Source: Draconibacterium sediminis | Lineage (GTDB): Bacteria > Bacteroidota > Bacteroidia > Bacteroidales > Prolixibacteraceae | Length of the DNA: 64,000 bases | Assembly (NCBI RefSeq): GCF_000949475.1 | Contig: NZ_JRHC01000005.1 | Coordinates: 124,001-188,000, forward strand | Reading direction: 5' to 3' | Shown: positions 35,218 through 45,702 of the stretch, piece after piece | Layout of the letters: each line of letters starts with the position of its first letter | How positions within the stretch are numbered: position 1 is the stretch's first letter | Translations under genes and position numbers: made by a program | The notes under the pieces: generated by a model | What the model saw: the letters and a program-made list of their open reading frames with translations, nothing else | Told to the model about the DNA's origin: nothing | Database searches by the model: none

Positions 35218-37929
35218 CTACTTTAAATTAGCCTGAGCAGCAGCAACGCGTGCAATCGGCACACGGAAAGGAGAACAACTTACGTAATCCAATCCGGCTC
35301 TGTGGCAAAACTCAACCGATGATGGCTCACCACCATGCTCACCACAAATTCCTAATTTCAGGTTGCTACGTACTGAACGTCCTCTTTCGGCAGCGATTTC
35401 TACCAGCTGCCCAACACCTGTTTGATCAAGTGCTTCAAATGGGTCTTGCTTCAGAATACCTTTTTCAAGGTAAACAGGTAAGAATTTTGCAGCATCATCA
35501 CGAGAGTATCCAAAGGTCATCTGCGTAAGGTCGTTTGTACCGAATGAGAAGAATTCAGCTACTTCTGCAACTTCATTTGCAGTTAATGCAGCGCGTGGAA
35601 TCTCAATCATAGTACCCAACATATAATCCACTTCAACTCCTTTTTCAGTCATTACTTCTTTAGCAACCGAACGGATAATTTCTTCCTGAAGTTTCAATTC
35701 CTTTACAGTACCAATAAGTGGAACCATAATTTCAGGTTTAGGATCGAATCCTTCTTTTTTCAGATCGCAAGCAGCTTCGATAATTGCGCGAGCCTGCATT
35801 TCTGTAATCTCAGGATAAGTATTTCCTAAACGACATCCACGGTGACCCAACATTGGGTTAAACTCGTGCAGACTTTCAACTTTTTCTTTTACAACCTCAA
35901 CAGGAACGCCTAATTTCTCGGCCATTTCTTTTTGAGACTCCAAATCATTCGGAGTGAACTCGTGTAATGGTGGATCCAACAAGCGGATAGTTACACCAAA
36001 TCCGTCCATAGCTTTCAAAATTCCGTAGAAGTCTTCGCGCTGAATAGGAAGCAGTTTTGCCAAAGCAGCTTTACGTCCTTCCACATTTTCAGCCAGAATC
36101 ATTTCACGCATTTTCCAGATACGGTCACCTTCGAAGAACATGTGCTCGGTACGGCAAAGACCAATACCTTTAGCTCCAAACTCGCGAGCTATTTCAGCAT
36201 CGGCAGGAGAATCAGCATTGGTACGTACATACATGCGCGTATTGTTCTCGGCCCATTGCATTACTTTTCCAAAGTCGCCATCTAGCGATGGAGTAATTGT
36301 GGCTACTTCACCATCGTATACTTCCCCGGTTGAGCCGTTCAATGAAATAAAATCTCCTTCTTTATATTCTTTATTGCCAATTTTCATTGAAGTCATGGTA
36401 ACAGTGATTCCGGCAGCAGATGAAACACAACATTTACCCATACCACGTGCTACAACTGCAGCGTGCGAAGTCATTCCTCCACGTTCTGTCAAAATTCCTT
36501 CAGCAGCATACATCCCTGCAAGGTCTTCAGGAGAAGTTTCGCGACGAACCAAAATTACTTTTTTACCCTCGGCTGCCAATTCTTCAGCGCGTTTGGCCGA
36601 GAAAGCACACATGCCGGTAGCCGCACCCGGAGACGCTGGTAAACCTTTACTCAATACAGTTGCATTTGCAATTGCTTCTTTATCGAAAACAGGGTGAAGT
36701 AGTTCGTCCAGTTTGTTAGGTTCCTGACGCAGTAATGCTGTTTTTTCGTCAATCATACCTTCTTCAAGCATGTCAACAGCCATTTTTACCATGGCAGCAC
36801 CGGTACGCTTCCCGTTACGGGTTTGCAACATCCAAAGTTTACCATCCTGGATAGTGAACTCCATATCCTGCATATCTTTATAGTGATTTTCCAGTTTTTG
36901 CTGGATATCGTTCAGTTGTGCATAAACTTCCGGCATTGCTTCTTCAAGCGAAGGGAAAGTTGCTTTCCTCTTTTCTTCTGAAGTTCCGTTACGTTCTGCC
37001 CAACGACGCGAGCCAATCAGGGTAATTTCCTGAGGAGTACGAACTCCGGCAACTACATCTTCTCCCTGGGCATTAATCAGGTATTCGCCATTAAACAGGT
37101 TTTCGCCGGTAGCGGCATCACGCGAGAAACATACACCGGTACCCGAAGTATCGCCCATGTTACCATAAACCATGGCCTGAACGTTAACCGCTGTTCCCCA
37201 TTCTTCAGGAATTTGTTCTTTTTGGCGGTAAAGAATTGCGCGAGGTGTATTCCACGAATCGAATACAGCACAAACTGCACCCCAAAGCTGATCCCAAGGA
37301 TTTGTAGGGAACTCTATTCCTGCTTTTTCTTTTACAATTGCTTTAAACTCTTCAACAATAACTTTATAATCTTCAGCCGGAATTTCAGCATCTGTTTTAT
37401 AACCTTTTTCGTCTTTTACTCTATCAAGTACTTCTTCGAAAGGGTCGTGCTCACCTTCTTCTGCTTCAACACCCATTACCACATCGCCATACATTTGAAT
37501 AAAACGACGGTACGAGTCGTAAGCAAATTGCTCGTTACCCGATTTTTCGGCCAAAATTTTAACCGCATCATCGTTCATACCAAGGTTAAGTACGGTATTC
37601 ATCATTCCAGGCATTGAAACCCGTGCGCCCGAACGAACTGAAAGCATCAGTGGAAAAGCTTCGCCTTTTGAGCCAAACTTTGCATTCATTGCCACTTCTG
37701 TATCAGCAATAGCTTTTTCAACTTCAGCTTTTAGCATATCAATAACCGCATCTTTTCCTAGTTTGTTATATGCTGTACAAACATCTGTAGTAATAGTAAA
37801 TCCTGCGGGAACCGGAACACCAATAAGGTTCATCTCTGCAAGGTTGGCACCTTTACCTCCAAGAAGGTTTTTCATGTCTGCTTTACCTTCTGCCTTTCCG
37901 GCTCCGAAAGTATATACATGTTTTGTCAT
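35218..37929 (-). CDS. ppdK: pyruvate, phosphate dikinase
   Basis: A 903-residue enzyme that interconverts pyruvate + ATP + Pi with PEP + AMP + PPi. The N-terminal ATP-grasp domain opens with YTFGAGKAEGKADMKNLLGG. The swivelling domain carries the phosphohistidine in GGMTSHAAVVARG (H489 by position). The C-terminal PEP/pyruvate barrel has GIGLCRTEHMFF, FSFGTNDLTQMTFGYSRDDA and LGICGEHGGEPSSV. The length is typical of bacterial PPDK. With the membrane pyrophosphatase further on, the cell may use PPi in central metabolism. Confidence 0.97.
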   Translation of the reverse strand: MTKHVYTFGAGKAEGKADMKNLLGGKGANLAEMNLIGVPVPAGFTITTDVCTAYNKLGKDAVIDMLKAEVEKAIADTEVAMNAKFGSKGEAFPLMLSVRSGARVSMPGMMNTVLNLGMNDDAVKILAEKSGNEQFAYDSYRRFIQMYGDVVMGVEAEEGEHDPFEEVLDRVKDEKGYKTDAEIPAEDYKVIVEEFKAIVKEKAGIEFPTNPWDQLWGAVCAVFDSWNTPRAILYRQKEQIPEEWGTAVNVQAMVYGNMGDTSGTGVCFSRDAATGENLFNGEYLINAQGEDVVAGVRTPQEITLIGSRRWAERNGTSEEKRKATFPSLEEAMPEVYAQLNDIQQKLENHYKDMQDMEFTIQDGKLWMLQTRNGKRTGAAMVKMAVDMLEEGMIDEKTALLRQEPNKLDELLHPVFDKEAIANATVLSKGLPASPGAATGMCAFSAKRAEELAAEGKKVILVRRETSPEDLAGMYAAEGILTERGGMTSHAAVVARGMGKCCVSSAAGITVTMTSMKIGNKEYKEGDFISLNGSTGEVYDGEVATITPSLDGDFGKVMQWAENNTRMYVRTNADSPADAEIAREFGAKGIGLCRTEHMFFEGDRIWKMREMILAENVEGRKAALAKLLPIQREDFYGILKAMDGFGVTIRLLDPPLHEFTPNDLESQKEMAEKLGVPVEVVKEKVESLHEFNPMLGHRGCRLGNTYPEITEMQARAIIEAACDLKKEGFDPKPEIMVPLIGTVKELKLQEEIIRSVAKEVMTEKGVEVDYMLGTMIEIPRAALTANEVAEVAEFFSFGTNDLTQMTFGYSRDDAAKFLPVYLEKGILKQDPFEALDQTGVGQLVEIAAERGRSVRSNLKLGICGEHGGEPSSVEFCHRAGLDYVSCSPFRVPIARVAAAQANLK

Positions 37930-38245
37930 AAAATTGAAATTTTAGTTATAATAATATAGAATTAGATTTAAAATTGAAATGGACGCTAAAGTAACTTTAT
38001 TTTTCCACTTTAGAAAGTTTTTGAACTGCTTTAAAGCCTGTTTTATAGGCATGTATCATAATGTATTCAGACATTATACTATTTGTATATGTCTGATTTG
38101 CTTTAATAGCAAATTGTTCGGATAAATACGGCTTTTTAGTGCTAATGTTTTTTTCATTCTGTTTCGATGTTTGTTATTTCGAACGGTTGAAATTCTGTTT
38201 TGTTTACACCTCAGGCGGCGAGTGTATTTCTTGAAAATAAACTGT
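37930..38245. other. intergenic, ppdK promoter side
   Basis: AT-rich spacer with no ORF or named element. It lies between the divergent ppdK and the duplicated units before clpB. Confidence 0.4.
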
Positions 38246-38398
38246 TAACATTCTTTAACTTCCGTTGATACGCGTTAACTAAAATGCGCCGTATTTTTGT
38301 AACATAGAATTTGAATAGTTTAAGTGTTTTTTCATAGAGAATAGATTTGGTTAGGTTAGGAAACAGAGATGAATTTAAAACGTCTCTGTTTTTTTTTG
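38246..38398 (+). ncRNA. small-RNA-like unit A (promoter, ~90-nt transcript, terminator)
   Basis: The unit begins TAACATTCTTTAACTTCC. It has a -7 box TATTTTTG at 38292-38299 and ends with an AACAGAGA/TCTCTGTT hairpin (38362-38390) and nine T residues. A transcript starting a few bases after the box would be about 90 nt. It contains no credible ORF and is about 85-90% identical by eye to the unit 227 bp downstream. The conserved part includes TTGAATAGTTTAAGTG and GATTTGGTTAGGTTAGG. Hairpin loops differ between copies while stems are kept, which favours an RNA role. It could instead be a duplicated clpB leader. Confidence 0.5.
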
Positions 38399-38472
38399 CG
38401 CGTTATTTGGGCGAACCACTCGCTTCCGGTTTTTAACTTTTCTATCCGGTAGAATAGTTTTTATTAAACTTA

Positions 38473-38622
38473 TAACATTCTTTAACTTCCGTTGATACGC
38501 GTTAACTAAAATACGGCGTAATTTTGTAGCATAGATTTGAATAGTTTAAGTGTTTTTTTCATAGAAATAGATTTGGTTAGGTTAGGAAACAGAGATAATA
38601 GTTGATTGTCTCTGTTTTTTTT
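38473..38622 (+). ncRNA. small-RNA-like unit B (tandem copy of unit A)
   Basis: It has the same layout as unit A: TAACATTCTTTAACTTCC, -7 box TAATTTTG at 38519-38526, the conserved transcript core, an AACAGAGA/TCTCTGTT hairpin at 38588-38616 with a different loop, and a T run to 38622. The -7 boxes differ only at the two free positions of TAnnTTTG. It ends 147 bp before the clpB start. The promoter and terminator in each copy argue for two separate short transcripts. Confidence 0.5.
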
Positions 38623-38769
38623 ATGCCCAATTCTGCCACTTTTTCATACATATTCCCACTTTCCTGAAATTGTTTCTGTATTATTTTGTGTGGTTGCGAC
38701 ATTCTGTCTGTCAGTTGGTTATGGCTTGAATGTTGTTTCGGATATTCTCGAATTTTAATACATAAAGCC

Positions 38770-41358
38770 ATGAATTTTAATAATTTCACCATAAAATCGC
38801 AGGAAGCCATTCAGCAGGCTTTTCAAATTGCCCAGGGAAACAACCAACAGGCAATCGAATCCGGTCATATTCTTCGCGGAGTGCTTCATTCAGCTGAGAA
38901 TGTTACGGAGTTTTTACTTAAAAAACTGGATGTTAATGTTCCTGTCTTTAAACAGGCACTCGACCAGATTATTCAATCGTATCCAAAAGTTTCAGGGGCC
39001 GAGCAGTACCTTTCTTCGGGTGCAAATCAGGCTTTGCAGAAAGCGCTTGGTCTGGCGCAGGAAATGGGCGACCAGTATGTTTCTGTTGAGCACATTTTAC
39101 TGGCACTGCTCGAAGTAAAAGACAATACCAGCCGTTTGATGAAAGACAATGGTATTACAAAAAAAGAGCTGAAACTGGCTGTTGAAGAATTACGAAAAGG
39201 ATCGAAAGTTGACAGCCAAACGGCCGAAGATAAGTTCAATTCCTTAAATCGTTTTGCCATCAACCTGAACGAACGTGCCCGATCGGGTAAGCTTGATCCG
39301 GTTATTGGCCGTGATGATGAGATTCGCAGGATTTTGCAGATCCTGTCGCGCCGTACAAAAAATAACCCGATTTTGCTGGGCGAGCCCGGAACCGGAAAAA
39401 CGGCAATTGCCGAAGGACTGGCGCACCGTATAGTTCGTGGCGACGTGCCCGAAAACCTGAAATCGAAACAGGTATTTTCGCTGGACATGGGAGCTTTGGT
39501 TGCCGGAGCAAAATACAAAGGCGAATTCGAGGAGCGCTTAAAAGCTGTGGTAAACGAGGTTGTTCAATCGAACGATGAGGTAATTTTGTTTATCGATGAG
39601 ATTCACACGCTGGTAGGTGCCGGAAAAGGTGAAGGAGCAATGGATGCGGCCAATATTTTAAAGCCTGCACTGGCGCGTGGCGAACTGCGCGCTGTTGGTG
39701 CAACTACACTGGCCGAGTATCAAAAATATTTCGAGAAAGATAAAGCGTTGGAGCGTCGTTTCCAGATCGTACATGTTGACGAGCCGGATACATTAAGCGC
39801 CATTTCAATTTTGCGCGGTATTAAAGAGAAATACGAAAACCACCATAAAGTTCAGATAAAAGATGATGCTATTATTGCGTCGGTTGAATTGTCGCAGCGC
39901 TATATTTCCGATCGGTTTTTACCCGATAAAGCCATCGACTTAATGGATGAAGCTGCTGCAAAACTACGTCTGGAAATTGATTCCGTTCCAGAGGAACTGG
40001 ATGAAATTCAGCGCCGCGTTAAACAGTTGGAGATTGAACGCGAGGCGATAAAACGTGAAAATGATACCCGAAAATTAAATTCGCTAAATGAAGAAATTTC
40101 GAATTTAAAGGAGGAACAATCACGTTTACGTGCCAAATGGCAATCGGAGAAATCGGTAATTGAAGCCATTCAGAAAAAGAAAGAAGAGATTGAAACCTAC
40201 AAATTTGAAGCTGAACAAGCCGAGCGGGAGGGAGATTATGGTCGTGTGGCCGAATTACGCTACGGAAAAGTAAAAGAGGTAGAGGCGGAGATTGAAAAAC
40301 TGCAGGCCGAGCTGGAGGAAATGAAAAAAGGTGAGAACCTGATTAAAGAAGAAGTTGATACGGAAGATATAGCCGAAGTGGTGGCACGCTGGACCGGTAT
40401 TCCGGTTTCGAAAATGTTGCAGAGCGAGCGCGAAAAGTTGCTGCACATGGAAGATGAATTGCACAACCGGGTGATCGGACAGGACGAGGCGATTATTGCC
40501 ATTTCTGATGCCGTGCGCCGCAGCCGTGCAGGTTTGCAGGACGAAAAACGACCAATCGGTTCTTTCATCTTCTTGGGAACAACAGGTGTTGGTAAAACCG
40601 AATTGGCAAAAGCATTGGCCGAATACCTGTTCAACGACGAGAATATGATCACCCGTATTGACATGTCGGAATACCAGGAGAAATTCTCGGTAACCCGTTT
40701 GATCGGTTCGCCTCCGGGATATGTGGGTTACGACGAAGGTGGCCAGTTAACTGAGGCAGTTCGCCATAAACCTTATTCGGTGGTTCTTTTCGACGAGATT
40801 GAAAAAGCGCATCCCGATGTATTTAACGTGTTGCTTCAGGTTTTAGACGATGGCCGTTTAACCGATAATAAAGGCCGCACCGTAAACTTTAAGAATACGA
40901 TTATTATTATGACATCGAACCTGGGATCGCATATCATTCAGGAGAATTACGAAACCATGAATGATAGCAACGAATTCCAGGTGCTGGAAAAAACGCGTAA
41001 CCAGCTGCTGGAGATGTTGCGGAAAACAATACGTCCGGAGTTTCTGAACCGTATTGATGAAACCATTGTATTTACACCGCTATCGAAAGAAGCGATTAAA
41101 GAAATTGTTCGTCTGCAGTTCGAGCAAATTGTAAAACGTTTGTCGGCCAGTGAACTAAAAATTAAGTTAAGCGAAAAAGCAAGCGAATGGTTATCGGCAA
41201 TAGGTTACGATCCGCATTTTGGTGCACGTCCGGTAAAACGTGTGCTTCAACGCTTTGTGTTGAATGAATTGTCAAAAAGGATTCTTTCGGGTAAAGTTGA
41301 TAAAACCAAACCGATTGTAATCGACTATGAAAACGATTCATTGGTTTTCAGCAATTAA
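38770..41358 (+). CDS. clpB: ATP-dependent disaggregase ClpB
   Basis: The protein is 862 residues from the ATG at 38770 ([20 protein letters not shown]), the conserved ClpB start. A longer frame from a TTG at 38686 would add 28 unrelated residues and is rejected. It has an N-terminal Clp repeat domain, a first AAA+ module (Walker A GEPGTGKT at 204-211), the long coiled-coil middle domain (about 400-520) that distinguishes ClpB, and a second AAA+ module (GTTGVGKT at 603-610). With DnaK it resolubilises aggregated proteins. No CIRCE element was seen upstream. A terminator follows. Confidence 0.97.
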   Translation: MNFNNFTIKSQEAIQQAFQIAQGNNQQAIESGHILRGVLHSAENVTEFLLKKLDVNVPVFKQALDQIIQSYPKVSGAEQYLSSGANQALQKALGLAQEMGDQYVSVEHILLALLEVKDNTSRLMKDNGITKKELKLAVEELRKGSKVDSQTAEDKFNSLNRFAINLNERARSGKLDPVIGRDDEIRRILQILSRRTKNNPILLGEPGTGKTAIAEGLAHRIVRGDVPENLKSKQVFSLDMGALVAGAKYKGEFEERLKAVVNEVVQSNDEVILFIDEIHTLVGAGKGEGAMDAANILKPALARGELRAVGATTLAEYQKYFEKDKALERRFQIVHVDEPDTLSAISILRGIKEKYENHHKVQIKDDAIIASVELSQRYISDRFLPDKAIDLMDEAAAKLRLEIDSVPEELDEIQRRVKQLEIEREAIKRENDTRKLNSLNEEISNLKEEQSRLRAKWQSEKSVIEAIQKKKEEIETYKFEAEQAEREGDYGRVAELRYGKVKEVEAEIEKLQAELEEMKKGENLIKEEVDTEDIAEVVARWTGIPVSKMLQSEREKLLHMEDELHNRVIGQDEAIIAISDAVRRSRAGLQDEKRPIGSFIFLGTTGVGKTELAKALAEYLFNDENMITRIDMSEYQEKFSVTRLIGSPPGYVGYDEGGQLTEAVRHKPYSVVLFDEIEKAHPDVFNVLLQVLDDGRLTDNKGRTVNFKNTIIIMTSNLGSHIIQENYETMNDSNEFQVLEKTRNQLLEMLRKTIRPEFLNRIDETIVFTPLSKEAIKEIVRLQFEQIVKRLSASELKIKLSEKASEWLSAIGYDPHFGARPVKRVLQRFVLNELSKRILSGKVDKTKPIVIDYENDSLVFSN

Positions 41359-41386
41359 AAACTTAAGATATAAGCAAGACGGCTCT

Positions 41387-41409
41387 CTCATGAGGGCCGT
41401 TTTCTTTTT
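41387..41409. terminator. terminator between clpB and the convergent Hpt gene
   Basis: The stem ACGGCTCTC/GAGGGCCGT with a short loop is followed by TTTTCTTTTT on the plus strand, about 30 bp after the clpB stop. It touches the end of the convergent Hpt gene. Confidence 0.8.
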
Positions 41410-41752
41410 ATAGTAACTCCTGTACTTCGGGAGATGCAGCCTGCAACTGACTGATTGCATCTTCAACCATCCCGGGAACATCATCGAGATTATTGGCCTC
41501 GCATTCCAATTGAATTTTCTTTAGCAAATTGCCGGTGTCATCCATGCCAAATGTCATTGCCGACGATTTTGCCGTATGTGCCTCGCGTGCCAGTTTTTCC
41601 CAGTTTTTTTCTTGCAGGAATGAACCCATGTTCGTCACAAATTCTTCAATTTGTTCGAGGAAAATTTCTGCCATTTCCTTGATGAATTCTTTGTCTCCAC
41701 CTGCAAGTGTTTCGATCTGAGATGGATCGATGTGTTGAAATGTATTGTCCAT
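41408..41752 (-). CDS. stand-alone Hpt (histidine phosphotransfer) domain protein
   Basis: A 114-residue all-helical protein. The phosphorylatable histidine is in LAREAHTAKSSAMTFGMD, which matches the Hpt motif AHxxKSS. The preceding helix (EMAEIFLEQIEEFVTNMGSF) is also typical. Hpt proteins relay phosphate from hybrid kinases to response regulators. No hybrid kinase is adjacent, so its partners are elsewhere. It is convergent with clpB and divergent from gcvT. Confidence 0.85.
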   Translation of the reverse strand: MDNTFQHIDPSQIETLAGGDKEFIKEMAEIFLEQIEEFVTNMGSFLQEKNWEKLAREAHTAKSSAMTFGMDDTGNLLKKIQLECEANNLDDVPGMVEDAISQLQAASPEVQELL

Positions 41753-41931
41753 TTTTTTATGATTGCGGCCAGCAATTTAGCAAAATAATCGGGAAAGCTT
41801 TTTGTGCTCTTGCTGATAAAATTCATATTTGTACCGTTTTTGAATACATAGTTTTGCTCAACGAAATCTTTCTTCAAAAAGATAAACGGTTTGTCAAACG
41901 AGCTGAATCCGTTAATAACTGAAAAATTAAA

Positions 41932-43017
41932 ATGAAGACAACTGCATTTAATTCAATACACAAGAAATTAGGCGCCAAAATGGTGGAGTTCGCCGGATAC
42001 GAAATGCCTATTGAATATAGTGGCATTAAAGATGAACACATGACCGTGCGCGAAAGCGTTGGTGTTTTTGATGTATCGCACATGGGCGAATTTTGGGTAA
42101 AAGGCCCGAAAGCACTTGATCTGGTAGCCAAAATTACATCAAACGATCCACGGATTCTCACACTGGGGCAGGCACAATACAGCTGTTTCCCAAACGGTAA
42201 AGGCGGAATTGTTGACGACCTGCTGGTGTATTACTACGAGCCTGAAAAATATATGCTGGTAGTTAACGCTGCCAATATTGAGAAAGACTGGAACTGGGTG
42301 GTGCAGCAAAACGAAGAGATTGGTGCCGAGCTGGAAAATGCTTCTGATGAAATTAGCCAGTTGGCTATTCAGGGGCCAAAAGCAACCGGGGTACTCCAAA
42401 AGTTAACCGATGTAAATCTTTCAGAAATAAAATTTTACACCTTCGTTACCGATAAATTTGCCGGAGTTGATGAGGTGATCATTTCTGCAACAGGTTACAC
42501 CGGAGCCGGTGGTTTCGAGTTGTATTTCAGAAACAATGTGGCCGAACAAATTTGGAACGCCATTTTTGAAGCCGGGGCCGAAGCCGGTATCAAGCCAGTT
42601 GGTTTGGCTGCCCGCGACACGCTTCGTTTGGAAATGGGATATTGCCTGTACGGAAACGATATCGACGATACAACCTCGCCGCTGGAAGCCGGTTTGGGTT
42701 GGATTACCAAATTCAATAACGGCCGCGAATTTATCGACCGCGAATTTTTAACCATGCAAAAAAACGAAGGTGTTACCCGCCGATTACGCGGTTTTGTACT
42801 TAACGGCCGAGGAATTCCGCGCCATGGATACGAACTGGTAAACTCTGACGGCGAAACAATTGGTGAAGTTACCTCAGGAACCATGTCGCCGGTTTTAAAT
42901 AAAGGAATTGGAATGGGCTATGTGGCCAAAGAATACTCGGCATTTGGTACCGGTATTTTTGTGAAGATCCGTAACAAGGTAATTCCTGCAGAAATTGTGA
43001 AATTTCCTTTTATCTAA
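41932..43017 (+). CDS. gcvT: glycine cleavage system T protein (aminomethyltransferase)
   Basis: A 361-residue folate-dependent enzyme. It takes the aminomethyl group from lipoylated H protein, giving methylene-THF and ammonia. [20 protein letters not shown] at the N-terminus, [15 protein letters not shown], the catalytic-site region [19 protein letters not shown] and [19 protein letters not shown] are all diagnostic. H and P protein genes are not nearby, so the system is scattered. It lies beside serine-biosynthesis genes, a related one-carbon function, and is followed by a terminator. Confidence 0.96.
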   Translation: MKTTAFNSIHKKLGAKMVEFAGYEMPIEYSGIKDEHMTVRESVGVFDVSHMGEFWVKGPKALDLVAKITSNDPRILTLGQAQYSCFPNGKGGIVDDLLVYYYEPEKYMLVVNAANIEKDWNWVVQQNEEIGAELENASDEISQLAIQGPKATGVLQKLTDVNLSEIKFYTFVTDKFAGVDEVIISATGYTGAGGFELYFRNNVAEQIWNAIFEAGAEAGIKPVGLAARDTLRLEMGYCLYGNDIDDTTSPLEAGLGWITKFNNGREFIDREFLTMQKNEGVTRRLRGFVLNGRGIPRHGYELVNSDGETIGEVTSGTMSPVLNKGIGMGYVAKEYSAFGTGIFVKIRNKVIPAEIVKFPFI

Positions 43018-43042
43018 ATAATAAAACAAATCGAACTAAACT

Positions 43043-43074
43043 TGGCCGTCTGTATTTTACGGGCGGCTTTTTTA
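43043..43074 (+). terminator. intrinsic terminator of gcvT
   Basis: The stem GGCCGTCTGTA/TACGGGCGGC (with G-T pairs) is followed by seven T residues, 30 bp after the stop. Confidence 0.78.
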
Positions 43075-43449
43075 TTTGTGAAACTCAGGTTGCAAAAAAC
43101 GCAGTACACTGAAATTTATTCGCTGACCGAATCCCGATTCTGAAGGTCTATTTAAATTCTTTTTAAATATTACACCTAAAAAATCATTTATTGAGCAAAA
43201 TAGGGTATTGTTGTCTGGAATAAGATATTTTTGTATGAAATAACAGATTGATACCGACAACGTTAACGTCAGAGAGACAGTAGGAATGATATTAATCATC
43301 TGTTTTTGTGTTGTTAATCAGTGTTTTAAAACTCATAAAAATAAAATAAACTTGATTTTTCTCATCGGCTAAACAATCACTATTCAAGAACTTTATAGTG
43401 GTGTTTAAAAGGTAAAAAATTTAATTACTCACCTTAATTGTTGTATTAT
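43075..43449. other. intergenic upstream of serC
   Basis: AT-rich with no ORF. A TATTTTTG string near 43227 fits the -7 consensus but lies over 200 bp from serC with no clear -33, so it is only a weak promoter candidate. Confidence 0.4.
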
Positions 43450-44517
43450 ATGAAGAAGCACAATTTTTACGCAGGACCTTCAATTCTGCCGGAATTTACA
43501 AAGGAAAAAACTGCTGAGGCTGCTTTAAACTTTGCCGGAACCGGACTTTCTGTAATGGAAGTTTCGCACCGTAGTAAAGAGTTTGTTGCTGTGATGGACG
43601 AGGCAGTTGCTTTGGTAAAAGAATTACTTAAAGTGCCGGAAGGTTATTCGGTGCTTTTCTTGCAAGGTGGTGCCAGCACACAGTTTTTAATGGCTCCATA
43701 CAATTTACTGGATAAAAAAGCAGCATATTTAAATACAGGTGCATGGTCGAAAAAAGCCATTAAAGAAGCCAAATTTCTTGGCGAGGTAGTTGAAGTTGCT
43801 TCATCGGCCGACACCGTTTATAACTACATTCCAAAAGGTTACGAAGTACCATCGGATGTAAGTTATTTCCACTATACATCAAATAATACCATTTACGGAA
43901 CACAAATTCCTACTCCGGAAGTTGATGTGCCTTTGGTAGCCGATATGTCTTCAGATATTTTCAGTCGCCCGATCGATGTGTCGAAATATGATTTGATCTA
44001 TGCAGGTGCACAGAAAAACCTGGGACCATCAGGAGCTACTTTGGTAATTGTAAAAGATGCAGCACTTGGAAAAGTAGAGCGCCCGATTCCAACCATGTTG
44101 GATTACACTACGCATATTAAAGCGGAATCGATGTTTAATACACCATCAACACTTCCTGTTTTTGCTTGTTTGCAAACCTTAATCTGGTTGAAAGAAAACG
44201 GCGGAGTGGAAGCAATGGAGCAAAAGAACATTGAAAAAGCAAAAATCCTTTACGATGAAATCGATCGTAATAAAATGTTCCAGGGTACCGTACTGGCAAA
44301 AGAAGATCGTTCGTTAATGAACGTAACTTTTATAATGACTCCGGAGTATGCTGAATTTGAGAAGGAGTTTATGGATTTCGCAACTGCAAAAGGTATGTTG
44401 GGAATAAAAGGACACCGCTCGGTTGGTGGTTTCAGAGCCTCAATTTACAATGCAATGCCTGTTGAAAGTATTCAGGCATTGGTAGATGCCATGCAGGAGT
44501 TTGAAAAAATGAAGTAA
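43450..44517 (+). CDS. serC: phosphoserine aminotransferase
   Basis: A 355-residue PLP enzyme that converts 3-phosphohydroxypyruvate to phosphoserine. The ATG at 43450 ([16 protein letters not shown]) gives the conserved N-terminus; a TTG four codons upstream is less likely. The PLP-lysine region is [45 protein letters not shown] and [17 protein letters not shown] are all family blocks. It is followed by serA and a DUF1015 gene, a conserved Bacteroidota serine operon. Confidence 0.96.
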   Translation: MKKHNFYAGPSILPEFTKEKTAEAALNFAGTGLSVMEVSHRSKEFVAVMDEAVALVKELLKVPEGYSVLFLQGGASTQFLMAPYNLLDKKAAYLNTGAWSKKAIKEAKFLGEVVEVASSADTVYNYIPKGYEVPSDVSYFHYTSNNTIYGTQIPTPEVDVPLVADMSSDIFSRPIDVSKYDLIYAGAQKNLGPSGATLVIVKDAALGKVERPIPTMLDYTTHIKAESMFNTPSTLPVFACLQTLIWLKENGGVEAMEQKNIEKAKILYDEIDRNKMFQGTVLAKEDRSLMNVTFIMTPEYAEFEKEFMDFATAKGMLGIKGHRSVGGFRASIYNAMPVESIQALVDAMQEFEKMK

Positions 44518-44588
44518 TTCAATTTATAAAACTATCGAAAATGCAGGGCAGACGTCCTGCATTTTTTCTACCTAAATTTTTATGAGTG

Positions 44589-45509
44589 ATGAGAAAAGTC
44601 TTAATAGCTACAGAAAAACCGTTTGCACCGGTTGCTGTAAAAAAAATCAGTAAAATTTTTGAGAAAGCCGGTTACGAGCTTCAGTTGCTCGAAAGGTACA
44701 CCGAAAAACAAGAGCTGTTGGATGCGGTTGCCGATGTTGAAGCGGCAATAATCCGCAGCGATAAGTTTGATGAGGAAGTACTAAACGCCGGTAAAAAACT
44801 AAAAATTGTAGTACGCGCTGGTGCCGGTTACGACAATGTTGATCTTGATGCTGCTACAGCCAACAACATTGTGGTAATGAATACGCCCGGACAAAACGCA
44901 AATGCCGTTGCCGAATTAGCCATTGGCCTGGCCATAATGGGTTTGCGCGAAATGTACTCCGGAAAACCAGGTGGCGAAATGCGTGGCCGCACACTCGGAT
45001 TGCACGGTTTTGGTTACGTTGCCCGAAATGTTTTCCGTATTGCACGCGCCATGGGAATGAAAGTAATTGTTTACACCCGCTACAGTAAAGGCGCTGCAGC
45101 TGCAATCGGGCTGAAAGTGGCTAAATCGCTGGAAGACCTCTATGAAAAGAGCGATATCGTTTCCATTCATGTTCCGGCACGTGGCGAGCACATTAGATCG
45201 GTTAGTGCCGAAGTGCTTTCACACTTAAAAGATGGCAGTATTTTGGTAAACACCGCCCGAAAAGAAGTTATTAATGAGCCTGATCTGGTAAAATGTATGG
45301 AAGAAAAACCGGGTATTAAATACATGTCGGATCTTACACCCGATAGTGAAGCTGAGTTTGAGGAGAAATTCCCCGGAAGATTTTTCTTTACACCTAAAAA
45401 AGCCGGTGCACAAACAGCCGAGGCCAACTTAAATGCCGGTCTGGCAGCGGCTCAGCAAATTGTCGATTTCTTTGAAAAAGGCGATAATACACATCAGGTG
45501 AATAAATAG
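44589..45509 (+). CDS. serA: D-3-phosphoglycerate dehydrogenase, lysine-type
   Basis: The enzyme is 306 residues from the ATG at 44589; a GTG one codon earlier is also possible. It oxidises 3-phosphoglycerate in the first step of serine synthesis. VVRAGAGYDNVDLDAATANN carries the catalytic Arg, and TLGLHGFGYVARNVFRIARA is the NAD-binding loop. Where most PGDHs have a catalytic His in PHxGA, this one reads TPKKAGAQTAEA, placing K270 at that point. This matches the short Lys-type PGDHs described from Entamoeba and Bacteroidota. There is no ACT regulatory domain, so serine feedback of the E. coli type is unlikely. Confidence 0.93.
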   Translation: MRKVLIATEKPFAPVAVKKISKIFEKAGYELQLLERYTEKQELLDAVADVEAAIIRSDKFDEEVLNAGKKLKIVVRAGAGYDNVDLDAATANNIVVMNTPGQNANAVAELAIGLAIMGLREMYSGKPGGEMRGRTLGLHGFGYVARNVFRIARAMGMKVIVYTRYSKGAAAAIGLKVAKSLEDLYEKSDIVSIHVPARGEHIRSVSAEVLSHLKDGSILVNTARKEVINEPDLVKCMEEKPGIKYMSDLTPDSEAEFEEKFPGRFFFTPKKAGAQTAEANLNAGLAAAQQIVDFFEKGDNTHQVNK

Positions 45510-45702
45510 CTTGTATTGTGGTACTTTGTGAATCTTTGTGCCTCCTTTGTGAAACTTTGTGGTTGAGTTTTGTGAGCAGGCTGTAGGTTAAGTCAAAGTT
45601 GCACAATGAATTATTTCTTACAATAAATGTTACAAATAGAAACCGGATTTATATTTTTGGCAATCTAAAAATCTGGTTGTCTATAAATTTAAAATCAAAA
45701 TA

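Noticed and set aside
38686-38769. Upstream extension of clpB from a TTG
   Set aside because: It adds 28 residues with no similarity to ClpB; the ATG at 38770 gives the conserved N-terminus.
38690-38769. CIRCE/HrcA heat-shock operator before clpB
   Set aside because: No TTAGCACTC-N9-GAGTGCTAA or close variant was found.
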